NCBI GenBank assembly: GCA_963698395.1 | Contig: CAVOQQ010000001.1 | Coordinates: 868,001 to 932,000, forward strand | DNA: 64,000 nt | Source of the DNA: JBBQUN01 sp963698395 | GTDB taxonomy: Bacteria; Actinomycetota; Acidimicrobiia; Acidimicrobiales; SZUA-35 | Reading direction: 5' to 3' | In this document: piece after piece, positions 8,080 to 17,647 of the stretch | How the letters are laid out: each line of letters begins with the position of its first letter | Position numbering within the stretch: the stretch's first letter is position 1 | The notes under the pieces: model-generated | Told to the model about the DNA's origin: nothing | Database searches by the model: none | Seen by the model: only the letters and a program-made list of their open reading frames with translations | Made by a program: the position numbers and the translations under genes

Positions 8080-10642
8080 TCACGGGGCCAAGAGCGAGTG
8101 GAGGCGAGCCGACTCACGTGCCCGCAGCGCCGCGCCGACACGCTGGCGTTCCAAGATCTGGCTGAGGGTCTTGGACCCGGTCGGGATGGGGTTGGCATCG
8201 AAGAAGGCCGCCACCGCCTCGACGTCTTCGGGGTGGGTGAGCGCCGTGACGCCGTCGACCATGCGCACCACGCTGTTCGACGGCAGGATCTCGAGCAGCT
8301 CGGACCAATGCGTGGTGACGAAGTCCCAGACCTGTCGGCCCTGTTGAGGGTTGGTCAGGCCTCGCTTCACCCAGAAGGCGACGTTCTGGGATCGAACCCT
8401 GCCGGCGAGGATGTCGTCCTCGATCCCGGCGAGCAGTTCGGCCTCGGGGAAGTCGGCCAACGCATAGAGGTAGCGGACTTCTTCCTGCGGTGTCGTGGCC
8501 TCGGCCATCGCCTTGCGAAAGTCGGCGAAGTCGGCCTCGTCGCCGATGCTGGCCACGATGTCGACGGCGGCAGCAGCGATGGCGGTGTCGACGAGATCGG
8601 GGTCTCGTTGCAGCACCGAGATGGTCCGCTTGGCTTCCTCTTGGATCTCGAGGTCGCGAGCCAGGGTGCCCATCGCGCGGATGAGATCGGCCCGCAGTTG
8701 CTTCTCTCGGTCGGTGTCGGCCGGGAGTGGTGTGAGTCCGAGACCGGCGAGCGCCGGTCCGATCGCGTCGTGGACGTTCTCGGCGAAGATCTCGCCGGCA
8801 TCACCGTCGACGAGTCGGTCGATCGACGAGAAGCCGCCGATGATCCGTTGCCACACCGACCGATCGGACTCGGTGGTCATCAGCTCGAGCACCGACAGGA
8901 ACTGGCTGGCCGAGAGCTGGCCTGCGAGCACGGTGGCCCAGGCATCGTCGACCAGGGCGTAGCGCTCCACCGGCAGCATGATCTCCTGGGCGTGCTCGGC
9001 CAGTTCCTCGGTGGCTTCCGATGCATAGACCGTTCGAACGAAGCTCGCACCCTCGGCGTTGCCGATGACCCACTCGGCCTCGGCCGGAAGATCCACCGTT
9101 GCCGAGCCCGCTTCGATCAGCAAGCGATCGGTGACCGGTTCGCCACCGACGGGCTTCCACCGATACCGGAACGGAATGGCCCATTCCTGCTCGGGCGCGT
9201 CGTCGCCACCGTCGTAGCCGAAGCGGTCTTGGCTGAACGTGGCCTGGCGGCGATCAGCCGACAGCGAAACCGAGACCAGCGGGAAGCCACCCTGGAAGAT
9301 CCAGCTGTCCATGATGCGACGAACCGGCTCGTTCGTCTCGGCCTCGATGGCGTCCCACAGGTCGGTGGTCTCGGCGTTGCCGAACTGATGCTCACGCATG
9401 TAGCGGCGAATGCCGGCCCGGAAGCGGTCTTCGCCGAGGTACTGCTCGAGCATGCGGACGACGGCGGCACCCTTTTCGTAGGTCAAGATGTCGAACATGC
9501 CTTCGGCGTCGGCCGGGCTGTTCACCTCGAACTCGATCGGACGGGTCGAGGCCAGCGCATCGGTGTCGAAGGCGGCCGAGCGCGACAGCCCGAAGTCGAC
9601 CCAGCGTTGCCAGGCGGGACGGAAGGCGTCGGTGCAGCGCATCTCCATGAACGTGGCAAAGGCCTCGTTCAGCCACAGGCCGTTCCACCACTTCATGGTG
9701 ACGAGATCGCCGAACCACATGTGGGCGAGCTCGTGGTGGATCACGTCGGCGGCCCGTTGGAGCTCGGGCTGGGTCGACTTGTCGGGGTCGATCAGCGAGC
9801 AGGGTCTCGCGGAAGGTGATGCACCCCAGGTTCTCCATGGCGCCGAACGCGAAATCGGGGATGGCGACGAGGTCGCACTTGTCGCCGGGGTAGGGGAGCC
9901 CGAAGTAGTCGGAGAAGTAGCGGAGGGCGAAGGCCCCCGACTCGAGCGCGAAGGGCGTGAGCTCGCCCTTGCCCGGCACATGCACGATGCGGAGCGGAAC
10001 ACCGTCGACGTCGACGGTTTCGGAGAACTCGAGCGGACCGACCACGAACGCCACGAGGTAGGTGGACATCTTGATGGTCGGTGCGAAGCGATGCAGCACC
10101 CGACCGTCGTCGAGCACCTCGGTGGCGACCTCGCTGGTGTTGGCGACCACCTGATGCTGGGCGTCGGCGACGATCTCGATGTCGAAGACCGCCTTGTGGC
10201 CGGGCTCGTCCCAGCAGGGGAAGGCCTGCCGGGCATGCGTGGCCTCGAACTGGGTGGTGGCCAGACGCTGCTCGTTGCCGTCGGCGTCGACGAACCGGCT
10301 CAGGTAGAAGCCGACCAATTGGTCGTTGAGGATGCCGGTGAACTCGATTCCCAGGCGGTGTTCGCCGGCAGCGAACGGCCCATCGACGCTCAAGCGCTCG
10401 CGGTTGGCATCGAGCGAGAACGCAGCATCGCTCTCGATGTCGCCGAGCAGGCGAACCTGTCGAATATCGAGTTCGTTCGCGTGCAGGGTCAGCGTGTCGC
10501 TCGGCGTCTCGACATCGACCGTGACGACGACCGATCCCACGAAGGTGGCGTCGGTCAGGTTCGGTTCCAACCGGATCGTGTAGTGGCGAGGCGAAGCCCC
10601 GGCGGGCAGGCGGTGATCGTTCGTTTCAGCGGCGTTCGACAT
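8080..10642 (-). CDS. pepN: Aminopeptidase N (M1 family), one frame break
   Basis: Zinc aminopeptidase of the M1 family, about 853 residues, the usual actinobacterial length. The N-terminal domain ends in the substrate-binding GAMEN motif (FAFGAMENLGCITFRE). The catalytic zinc site is HHELAHMWFG followed by NEAFATFMEM (HExxH-x18-E), and the C-terminal ERAP1-like helical domain runs to ESARLHSLLAP. It removes N-terminal residues from peptides in the cytosol. The frame breaks near 9797-9810, between FRETLL and IDPDKSTQPELQ; one extra base on the minus strand explains it, and both halves match the family without gap. I expect a sequence error or recent mutation. Confidence 0.9.
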
Positions 10643-10787
10643 CGCTGGTCAGGCTACCGCTGGCCAAGCGATGCCAGGGGAACCCACCACGAGACCGCTG
10701 GTGAATCGACCCAGTCCGCAAGGGGTGACCCAGAGCGCCGCTCCGACTACGGTTCAGGGCTTCCGTGTTCCAACGAAGCGAGTACCG

Positions 10788-11786
10788 ATGAGCGAGCCAA
10801 TCTCGAGTCCGAGCGTCGATGTCGTGGGCGTTGGCAACGCCATCGTCGACGTCATCAGCCACGCCGACGACACCTTCATCGGTGAGCAGGGCCTGGTCAA
10901 GGGATCCATGACCCTCATCGACGACGACCGGGCCCACGCCCTCTACAGCCTGATGGGTCCGGGCATCGAAGCGTCCGGCGGCTCGGCGGCCAACACCATG
11001 GCCGGCGTTGCGAGCTTCGGCGGCACCGCTGCCTACATCGGCAAGGTGGCCGACGACCAGCTCGGCAAGGTGTTCGCCCACGACATGCGGGCCGAGGGCG
11101 TTCGCTTCGACGTCCCCGCCGCCACCGACGGTCCGGCGACGGCTCGCTGTCTGATCCTCGTCACCCCCGATGCCCAGCGGACCATGAACACCTACCTGGG
11201 CATCTCGTCGCTCCTCGAACCCGATGATGTCATGCAAGACACCGCGACCGCTGGATCACTGCTGTTCTGCGAGGGGTACCTCTGGGACGTCGACTCGGCC
11301 AAGGCCGCCATCCGCAAGGCGCTACGGCTCGCCCACGGGGCCGGCCGGCTCACCGCGCTGACGCTGTCCGACACCTTCTGCGTCGAACGGCATCACCGCG
11401 AGTTCCGCGAGCTCGTGAAATCCGATGTCGACGTGCTGTTCGCCAACCGCAACGAACTGGCCGTCATGTACGAAACCACCGATCTCCGCGCCGGCGTCGA
11501 AGCGGCGCGAGCCGACGTCGAGCTGGCGTGCATCACGCTCGGCAAAGACGGCTCCATGCTCGTCACCGCCGACGAGGTCGTCGAAATCGAGGCCGCAGAG
11601 ATCGCCCCGGTCGTCGACACCACCGGTGCCGGCGACCAGTACGCCGCCGGCGTTCTGTTCGGTCTCGCACACGGTCTCGGACTGCAACGGGCGGGCGAGC
11701 TCGGCTCACTCGCCGCCGCCGAAGTCATCTCCCACGTCGGTCCACGTCCCGCCGTCTCGCTTCGTACCCTCGCCGGACTCGACTGA
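10788..11786 (+). CDS. PfkB family carbohydrate/adenosine kinase
   Basis: Ribokinase-fold sugar or nucleoside kinase of 332 residues. N-terminal DVVGVGNAIVDVISH and the PfkB signature 1 GGSAANTMAGVASFGG precede the catalytic signature 2 DTTGAGDQYAAGVLFGLAHG, which contains the Asp base and anion hole. The overall pattern (FIGEQGLVKGSMTLID) is that of proteins usually annotated as adenosine kinase, so adenosine salvage to AMP is likely but ribose or another sugar cannot be excluded. ATG 10788 begins a standard N-terminus. The gene is divergent from aminopeptidase N across 145 nt and is followed by a repeat-rich intergenic region. Confidence 0.85.
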   Translation: MSEPISSPSVDVVGVGNAIVDVISHADDTFIGEQGLVKGSMTLIDDDRAHALYSLMGPGIEASGGSAANTMAGVASFGGTAAYIGKVADDQLGKVFAHDMRAEGVRFDVPAATDGPATARCLILVTPDAQRTMNTYLGISSLLEPDDVMQDTATAGSLLFCEGYLWDVDSAKAAIRKALRLAHGAGRLTALTLSDTFCVERHHREFRELVKSDVDVLFANRNELAVMYETTDLRAGVEAARADVELACITLGKDGSMLVTADEVVEIEAAEIAPVVDTTGAGDQYAAGVLFGLAHGLGLQRAGELGSLAAAEVISHVGPRPAVSLRTLAGLD

Positions 11787-11894
11787 CCCGCTCGAGCAGC
11801 GCACGACCGCCACCCTGAGTGGCGTTCGACGAATGGTCGGGTTTTTCGTCACCGCCTCGTTTCCCCCACGTCCGTGCGCTACCGTCATGGCTGC

Positions 11895-11928
11895 GCCGGT
11901 GGGGACGCGTCGCCCCGTCCCCACCGGC
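11895..11928. terminator. 13-bp GC-rich stem-loop between convergent genes
   Basis: GCCGGTGGGGACG (11895-11907) and CGTCCCCACCGGC (11916-11928) form a perfect 13-bp inverted repeat with an 8-nt loop. It lies in the 288-nt gap between the plus-strand PfkB gene and the minus-strand surface-protein gene, so it could stop transcription from both sides. It has no T tract, so factor-independent termination in the classical sense is uncertain. A weaker CGCCAC/GTGGCG hairpin (11808-11824) with a T run at 11842-11846 lies between it and the PfkB stop. Confidence 0.5.
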
Positions 11929-11933
11929 CACTG

Positions 11934-11984
11934 TCGTTCCTCGCTGCGCTCGTCACTTACCGAGTTGCTCGCTGCGCTCGCAAC
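11934..11984 (+). repeat. REP-like dispersed repeat, copy 1
   Basis: About 51 nt nearly identical, in inverted orientation, to 38495-38544 (roughly 47 of 50 positions agree). Its core is TCGCTGCGCTCG, present twice. A related tail (GCTCGCTGCGCTCGCAAC, two bases, then CGCCGCTGAGAGAC) occurs at about 11967-12000 and again at about 12014-12048, so the gap up to 12074 is mostly repeat. No coding potential is seen in it. Confidence 0.75.
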
Positions 11985-12074
11985 GTCGCCGCTGAGAGAC
12001 CCTGGCGTTTGCTGCTCGCTGCGCTCGCAACTCGCGCCGCTGAGAGACATTCGCTGTCGCTGACGGGGTGGTGA

Positions 12075-14084
12075 TCAGGGTTGGCGGGCTCGGTCGCTGA
12101 GGCGGAGGAGTTGGTGGCCCGACAGGGCGAAGATGGCGGCGAAGCTCACCAGGAGGACGGTGCCGCCGGTGTTCGGCAGGGTCGATGACGAGTTCTCGTT
12201 CCGCCCGCAATCGACACTCACGGTGGCCGTTGCCACGTTGTTGGCCGTCGTGGCGTCGATGGCGGCGCCCCGGACGGTCGCGGTGTTCGACACCGAACAC
12301 AGATCGGTGTTCGTGCGAGGGGTCACCACGTTGATGGCCAGTGCCGCACCGGCAGGCAACGGTGAGGTCGACGTGCAGGTGATCGCCCGAGTGTCGGTGT
12401 CGTAGTTGCACGACATGCCGCTCGGCGCCGTGATCGTCGGCGTCCCCAGGCCGGCGGCGACGATGTCGGTGACGATGATCGAACCCGGATCTTGCTGGGA
12501 CCCCAGGTTTCGCACGGCGATCGACCAGTTGAGCGCGTCGGAATCAGCCGACCAGATGCCGGCCTTCGTGATCGCGAGGTCGACGTTCGACGCCACCAAG
12601 CCCAGGTCGACTGTCACCAACTCGACCGAGGCCCCGAGCGCCACCGGGGCTGCGCAGGCGCTGTCGAAGTCGGAGTCGTCGTCATCGTCGGTGCCGGCGT
12701 CATGGGCGGTCGCCACGACGCCGGGCGGAAGGGTCGAGGCGACGTAGCAAACCGAGTAGGTGCCGGCGCCGAGTCCGGCGAAGCGGTAGCGACCGTCGCC
12801 ATCGGTCGCGGTCGAGCCGATCTCGGCACCCGCATCATCGAGCAGGCGGAGCGTCACGCCGACGACCGGGCTCTCGCCCTGGTCCTGCACACCGTCGCGA
12901 TCCTCATCGACCCACACGTAGTCACCGAGCGACGAGGTCGCCGGATCGACCGGCGTGCGATCGACGAAGCCGAAGTCGATCGTGGTGTCGTTCGCGGTGT
13001 CACTCGGCAGATCGAATCCCCACGTGGTGCCGGCCGGCTTGTCGGCCTCGCCGGCGGGCTGGGCGTCCCCGAGCAGGGTGACCATTCGGCTGATGACTCG
13101 GTCGGTGTCGGTCACCGGATCGATCCCATCGTCCTGCCGGTCGGTGTCGGCCACACCATCGATCGTCGAACCCAAGCCGTCGAGGGCGGCACCCACGGCG
13201 AGGTTCGACGCCGGGATGACCACGACGTACTCGCCCGCATCCTGGCAGGCGAACAGGTAGTACCCCCCGTCGGAGGTGGTCACCGTGTCGAGCACCGTCC
13301 CGGTGGGCGACCCCGAGGTGTCGGCCCGGTAGAGCTCCATGGAGACGCCGTCGATCCCGTCCTCGGATGCGTCGTGCTGCCCGTCGGCGTCGGCATCGAG
13401 CCAGACCCGATTGCCGACGCCGAGGCAGGGAACCGGGGCGAAACCGAAGTCGATGGTCAGATCGGAGAACTCGTCGGCGAACACGGCGGGTGCCGTGGCC
13501 ACGTCGGCGGCTGTTTCGTCGTCGTTGCCGTCCGGGGCGAACTCGGCCAGGGGATGTGCAACCGTGAGGTCGAGGAGCGGGCCGACGGCTGCGTAGCCGC
13601 CGAAGGCCTCGCCGTCGTCGCGATGGTCGATGCCGTCGGCGGGGTCGGCGCCGGTGGACGAGCGGTAGCCGGCCGGAGCCGACGGAATGGCGACGAAGTA
13701 GTGGTCGGGGTCGATGTCGGAGAACCAATAGTGGCCACCTCCCGAGGTGACGGTGGTGCACCGTGGGCTGGTGCCGTCGTCGCCGTTGGGTTCGAAGCTG
13801 GCGTCGTCGTCGACGTCGAGCCACAGTTCGACGACGACGCCGTCGAGGCCGGTCTCGCCGAGATCGAAGGTGCCGTTGTCGTCGGCGTCATCGAAGACGG
13901 TGTTGCCGATCCGCGTCATCGAGCTCGCCGTGCCGGCGCATGCCTGCGCCGTTGCGGCAGCCGGTGCCGAGCCATAGGCGAGCAGGCCGGCCACGATGGC
14001 GGTTGCGCCCAGCACCGATCCACGGCGCGACGGCACCCCGCCTCCAGGGCACGGTGGAGCTTGTTCGTGAGCTTGTTCGGGCAT
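12075..14084 (-). CDS. LPXTG-anchored surface protein with SdrD_B-like domains
   Basis: Cell-wall protein of about 669 residues. The N-terminus has a basic segment, a hydrophobic stretch and AAATAQA, a likely signal-peptide end. Three SdrD_B/Cna-B-like beta domains follow, each opening with a G-D/N-x-V-W/F-D-D-D/A pattern (IGNTVFDDADDNGTFDLGE, VGNRVWLDADADGQHDASE, LGDYVWVDEDRDGVQDQGE). A DUF11-like domain comes next (NVDLAITKAGIWSADSDALN). The C-terminus is a sortase signal: LPNTGG, a hydrophobic helix and a basic tail. Asp-rich loops suggest calcium binding. It is probably an adhesin or stalk covalently anchored by a sortase that is not in this window. The ATG at 14084 is preferred over GTG 14093. 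Confidence 0.88.
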   Translation of the reverse strand: MPEQAHEQAPPCPGGGVPSRRGSVLGATAIVAGLLAYGSAPAAATAQACAGTASSMTRIGNTVFDDADDNGTFDLGETGLDGVVVELWLDVDDDASFEPNGDDGTSPRCTTVTSGGGHYWFSDIDPDHYFVAIPSAPAGYRSSTGADPADGIDHRDDGEAFGGYAAVGPLLDLTVAHPLAEFAPDGNDDETAADVATAPAVFADEFSDLTIDFGFAPVPCLGVGNRVWLDADADGQHDASEDGIDGVSMELYRADTSGSPTGTVLDTVTTSDGGYYLFACQDAGEYVVVIPASNLAVGAALDGLGSTIDGVADTDRQDDGIDPVTDTDRVISRMVTLLGDAQPAGEADKPAGTTWGFDLPSDTANDTTIDFGFVDRTPVDPATSSLGDYVWVDEDRDGVQDQGESPVVGVTLRLLDDAGAEIGSTATDGDGRYRFAGLGAGTYSVCYVASTLPPGVVATAHDAGTDDDDDSDFDSACAAPVALGASVELVTVDLGLVASNVDLAITKAGIWSADSDALNWSIAVRNLGSQQDPGSIIVTDIVAAGLGTPTITAPSGMSCNYDTDTRAITCTSTSPLPAGAALAINVVTPRTNTDLCSVSNTATVRGAAIDATTANNVATATVSVDCGRNENSSSTLPNTGGTVLLVSFAAIFALSGHQLLRLSDRARQP

Positions 14085-14187
14085 GACGACCACTCATCGT
14101 GCGCGTCCACGATGGCATGGCGCACCCGGTGCCTATCGGCGTCGACACCATCGACGTGAGCCGTCGCCCGGCGTCGGGCAGGGCTCG

Positions 14188-15324
14188 TCAGCGGTGAGCG
14201 GGTGCTCCGAGGAACAGGCCCTGTCCCCAGTCGACGTTGAGATGCGCCAGCCGTGTGAACTGGCGCTCGGTCTCGATGTTCTCGGCAACGACCCAGGCCC
14301 CGGACTTGTGGGCCAGCTCGACGAGGGTGCCGACGATGGCTTCGGCCATGCCCGTATCGGCCTTGGCGAGTCGAGCTCGTTTGGGGCTCATCGTGCCCGC
14401 CTCGCCGGGGAGCAACGAACTCAGGCCGCGAACGTTGTCGTGATCGGTCGGGGCGAGGTCAGCGATCAGATGCCCGGCGATCTTGATGATGTCGGGCGAG
14501 AACGCACTGAGCACCCGGAGGCCGGCATAGCCATCGCCGACGTCGTCGACGGCGATGCGAACGCCGCGCCGCCGGAACGATTCGATCTGGGCGGCGGCGT
14601 CGTGGAGATCGGCGTAGCGGTTGCGCTCCACGGCCTCGAGCACGACTTGATCGGGATCGATCCCCATGGCTTCGGCGGCGTCGATGGTGGCGTGGACGGC
14701 GGGCTCGTCGAAACGCCCGTTCGGCGCCATCACGTTGAGGAACAGCAGTCCCTCACCGAGCCAGGGTCCGAGCCCCCGAAGGGCCAGCGTGCGGCCGAGC
14801 GAATCGAGTTCGGCGGTCCACTTGCCGCGAGCGGCCCGCCCGATGAGTTCTTCGGCGTCGATGACGGTGTCACCGGAGGTGGCCCGCAGCAGGCTCTCGT
14901 AGCCGACGATGGTTCGATCGGCCATCGTGATGACCGGTTGATAGCGGACCTCGTAGCGCGGAGGATGCTCGAGCAGATGGGCACGTTCGAGCCGATTGGC
15001 GAAGTCGTCGAGATCGGTGGCGTCGATGGCGAGCCGGACCAGCTGCTCGGTGGAGGCATCGGGTGCGGCGAAGGCGAGCCGCACGTCATGCCGCTGGCCC
15101 TGGGGCACGACCTCGAGCAGACGTTCGAGGAATTCGAGCCCGTCGTCGACGGCGAGCCGGGCCTTGTCTTCGCGAAGGTCGATGGCGTTGACGTGGTGTG
15201 CTGCGGCCCGCTCGACCGTTCGCGCGAGCGTTGAATCGGTGGCGCCGACGATGACGACGGCGGGTGCATGGCCAGGAAGCGCGAGTCCGCGACGGATGGC
15301 GAGACCCCGTTCCGATTCGGTCAT
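14188..15324 (-). CDS. EAL-domain cyclic-di-GMP phosphodiesterase
   Basis: Single EAL-domain protein of about 378 residues with a 120-residue N-terminal region of unknown type (AVVIVGATDSTLARTVERAA). Catalytic-type residues are kept: the EAL variant YESLLR, Asn in FLNVMAPN, Glu in VLEAVERN, the DDVGDG metal site, Lys in IIKIAG, Glu in AENIE and Gln in GQGLFLG. It should linearise cyclic di-GMP, so it is a likely active phosphodiesterase, unlike the degenerate GGDEF-EAL protein at 48646. No membrane segment or known sensor is visible. Start ATG 15324 begins MTESERG; an in-frame ATG at 15405 is possible. Confidence 0.85.
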   Translation of the reverse strand: MTESERGLAIRRGLALPGHAPAVVIVGATDSTLARTVERAAAHHVNAIDLREDKARLAVDDGLEFLERLLEVVPQGQRHDVRLAFAAPDASTEQLVRLAIDATDLDDFANRLERAHLLEHPPRYEVRYQPVITMADRTIVGYESLLRATSGDTVIDAEELIGRAARGKWTAELDSLGRTLALRGLGPWLGEGLLFLNVMAPNGRFDEPAVHATIDAAEAMGIDPDQVVLEAVERNRYADLHDAAAQIESFRRRGVRIAVDDVGDGYAGLRVLSAFSPDIIKIAGHLIADLAPTDHDNVRGLSSLLPGEAGTMSPKRARLAKADTGMAEAIVGTLVELAHKSGAWVVAENIETERQFTRLAHLNVDWGQGLFLGAPAHR

Positions 15325-15444
15325 GCTCGCGCCACTTTCTACACGCACACCGCTCACCCTACCGTGCTCGACCGGTCGCGTCGTTGGTTCCAGATGATTG
15401 CCCACAGCTTGCTGCAGCGCTGCGACCAGGGAGTTCGCGGAATC

Positions 15445-16269
15445 TCACGCTCCGGTGTCGAGCTGGCCCCGTCCGCGTTCGACGATGGCGGCTCGCCGCC
15501 GTTCGACCTCGGCGGGGTCGAAGCCGGCGTGCTCACGAAAGCGCTTCGCCTCCTCGGCTTCGATGAGCCAGCCGCGGTCGAGCTGCGCGGCTTCGATGCG
15601 TTCGTAGGTGGCGAGCATCTGGCGGACGCCGTCGGGCTGATTGCCGGCGATGTCTGCGGCGAGGCTCCTGGCCTTGGGGAGCAGCTCTGCGTGGGACACC
15701 AGATGGTTGACCAGTCCGATCCGATGCGCCTCGTCGGCGGCCAGGAAGTTGCCGGTGAGCGACAGTTCGCGCGCTCGACGAAAACCGACCACCGCCGGCA
15801 GCAGCACCGCCAGTCCCCACCCCGGCATGACGCCGACCCGGGCGTGGGTGTCGGCGAAGATGGCGCGAGGGGACGCAACCAGGAAGTCACAGTTGAGCGC
15901 GAGTTCGAAGCCACCGGTGATTGCCGCACCATTGATGGCCCCGATCAGGGGTTTGGAGCGCACCGGGAACGGGCCGCGATCCATCGTGTAGTCGACGTGT
16001 CGACCGGAGTTGGTGGGTGCGCGATCGACGGCCGGTGACGGGTCATGGGTGCCGCTCCCGAGTTCCTTGAGATCGAGTCCCGCGCAAAAGGCGGGTCCAT
16101 TGCCGGTGAGGATCATCACCTCGACCTCGGGGTTGGTGTCGAGATCGGCGATGGCCTGGGGCAGCGCTCGGCGCAGCTCGCCATTCAAGGCATTGCGCGC
16201 CTCGGGGCGATTCATGGTGATCGTGGCGACTCGGTCGCTCACGTCGATCAAGAGCACGGGTTCGGTCAT
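15445..16269 (-). CDS. Enoyl-CoA hydratase/isomerase (crotonase) family protein
   Basis: Crotonase-fold protein of 274 residues. It has the N-terminal VATITMNRPEARNAL, the first oxyanion-hole segment NGPAFCAGLDLKE and the second one around ALNCDFLVASPRAIFADTHA. The usual hydratase Glu pair is not evident: the segment GVMPGWGLAVLLPAVVGFRR has Gly-Trp where many hydratases have Glu-containing motifs. Isomerase or other acyl-CoA chemistry is therefore possible. It acts on coenzyme A thioesters, likely in fatty-acid or branched-chain catabolism. It stands between the EAL gene and a small conserved gene on the same strand. Confidence 0.85.
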   Translation of the reverse strand: MTEPVLLIDVSDRVATITMNRPEARNALNGELRRALPQAIADLDTNPEVEVMILTGNGPAFCAGLDLKELGSGTHDPSPAVDRAPTNSGRHVDYTMDRGPFPVRSKPLIGAINGAAITGGFELALNCDFLVASPRAIFADTHARVGVMPGWGLAVLLPAVVGFRRARELSLTGNFLAADEAHRIGLVNHLVSHAELLPKARSLAADIAGNQPDGVRQMLATYERIEAAQLDRGWLIEAEEAKRFREHAGFDPAEVERRRAAIVERGRGQLDTGA

Positions 16270-16338
16270 GCGAACTGTTTAGGCTCTCGGCCGCCACCTG
16301 GCAATGCGATGTCGAACGACCGCCGGGAACCGGCGCGC

Positions 16339-16935
16339 TCAGGTCAGCTCCGGTGGGCGGAAGACCAACGACAGATCGCCCAGACGGGTGAGGGTGCTGG
16401 CCACCCATCCTCCGATTGCGGCCAGACTCGTGTCGAGCGACGAACCGTCTTCGAGCGTGGCCTCGTCGAGCTCGTAGGAGCCCTGATAACTGACCTCGAT
16501 CGAGTGCGACGCAACCTCGAGGTCGGCGGCGTACACGGTTTCGAGGGTGGGGCCGCCGGCTTCGAGCTGATCGCCGCCGAGCGAAGGACCGACGAGCGGC
16601 AACACGGCCATCACCGCCGCCGGCGAGGCAGCGACATCGAGCTGCTGGATCCGGAAGACGATCTCGATCTCGATGATCGGCCCTTCGGTGAACTCCTCCT
16701 CCAGGTACCACGTGCGGTACGCCGTCTGCGACCAGGTCGGCCACTCGAGCGTGAGGTCGGCCTGGATGCGTGGGGGCGTCCCCTCACCGGGAAGGGCGTA
16801 GGTGGTCTCCCAGATGACGTCGCCACGCAACACGTCGGTCTGGAAGCGTTCTTCGAGTGCCTGGCGTTCCAGGCGGGCCGCTTCGAGGGCGTCGCGGAGG
16901 GCACCGATGGCGTCGGTGAAGACGTGATCGAGCAT
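16339..16935 (-). CDS. Conserved hypothetical protein, 198 residues
   Basis: I do not recognise a family. The protein starts MLDHVFTDAIGALRDALEAARLERQ with a short helical, possibly coiled-coil segment, then has a beta-rich body with repeated alternating hydrophobic residues (IIEIEIVFRIQQLDVAA, HSIEVSYQGSYELDEATL) and ends with VFRPPELT. No signal peptide or membrane segment. The start lies 3 nt after the stop of the VOC gene on the same strand, so the two are almost surely co-transcribed. Codon use is like its neighbours. Confidence 0.65.
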   Translation of the reverse strand: MLDHVFTDAIGALRDALEAARLERQALEERFQTDVLRGDVIWETTYALPGEGTPPRIQADLTLEWPTWSQTAYRTWYLEEEFTEGPIIEIEIVFRIQQLDVAASPAAVMAVLPLVGPSLGGDQLEAGGPTLETVYAADLEVASHSIEVSYQGSYELDEATLEDGSSLDTSLAAIGGWVASTLTRLGDLSLVFRPPELT

Positions 16936-16937
16936 CG

Positions 16938-17599
16938 TCAGACGTGCGGGGTCATGAGGGCGAGCGGAACCGAGAGGCCGAGTTCCTTGCCTCGAATGCC
17001 GGCGATACGTCGACCCTCCTGCACGGCATCTCGTGGCGTGCTCATGGCTTCGCCGAGCAGTTCGCCGGTGGCATCGAGATCGGGAGTGGTGAGCGCAAGA
17101 CCCCAGATACTGGCAGGTCCGTTGCCACGTGCTGCGTCGGGCCCGACCAACTCGATGATGACCGGTCCGGCCCACCAGAAGATCTGCGACCTCGGCGGAT
17201 CGCTCTTGGGGATGGCTCGTCGACGGCGAGGTTCGAAACCGGAGGCCCGGAGGGCAGCGCTCGTGCGATCGAGGTCGTCGGTCATGACCACGATGTGGTC
17301 GATCCCGGTGACGCCATTGGGATGGTGGACGGGATCGTCGTCGTGGTTGCCGGGGCGGTCGAGGGTGGGCATGCCGTCGATCGAGCACGGTGTTCGTCGA
17401 CACGGTGTTCGTCGACACGGTGTTCGTCGACACGGTCGAATGCCCAGGCGAGCACGCCCCGTCGACCGCCCTCGCCCGGCGATTGGAGGCGAATCCTGAC
17501 GGAGTCGATCGTGACGCAGCCGTCGACGACTGCAAACCCGGCGCGCTCCCAGGCCGATCCGTCGTCGCCGATGATGAGTTCGGTGAGCGCAGGTCCCAT
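16938..17599 (-). CDS. VOC (glyoxalase/bleomycin resistance) family protein, one frame break
   Basis: Vicinal-oxygen-chelate family protein of about 220 residues. The N-terminal half (MGPALTELIIGDDGSAW, VDSVRI-type strands) and the C-terminal half (VTGIDHIVVMTDDLDRTSAAL, IFWWAGPVIIELVGPD, SIWGLALTT) are in different frames. The break lies at about 17375-17386, next to a 15-bp tandem repeat that encodes VDEHR three times in the linker. Correcting it needs one base added or two removed, unlike the other breaks here. The metal ligands would be the His of IDHIVV and the Glu of IIELVG. Function beyond the fold is unknown. It is co-directional with the 198-residue gene downstream. Confidence 0.7.
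17386..17430 (+). repeat. Tandem repeat 15 bp x 3 inside the VOC gene
   Basis: CACGGTGTTCGTCGA occurs three times without change at 17386-17400, 17401-17415 and 17416-17430, with a partial fourth copy. On the coding minus strand it adds five residues per unit (VDEHR). Unit length keeps the frame, so the nearby frame break is not explained by copy number alone. Confidence 0.9.
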
Positions 17600-17647
17600 C
17601 TCGGCGACGTTAGCGGCGTCGATCGAAAGCCGCCCGCCCGATTCGCC

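Noticed and set aside
9797..9812. Programmed ribosomal frameshift in pepN
   Set aside because: No slippery heptamer or stimulator is apparent, the family has no known frameshift, and several other genes here show similar single-base breaks.
7915..9819. 634-residue plus-strand open frame
   Set aside because: Antisense to aminopeptidase N; no domain seen.
11787..12074. tRNA or small RNA gene in the largest gap
   Set aside because: No cloverleaf is visible; the sequence is a hairpin plus repeated elements.
12492..14159. 555-residue open frame on the plus strand opposite the surface-protein gene
   Set aside because: It mirrors the codons of the LPXTG gene, has no recognisable domain and a composition of Gly, Arg, Val typical of antisense frames in GC-rich DNA.
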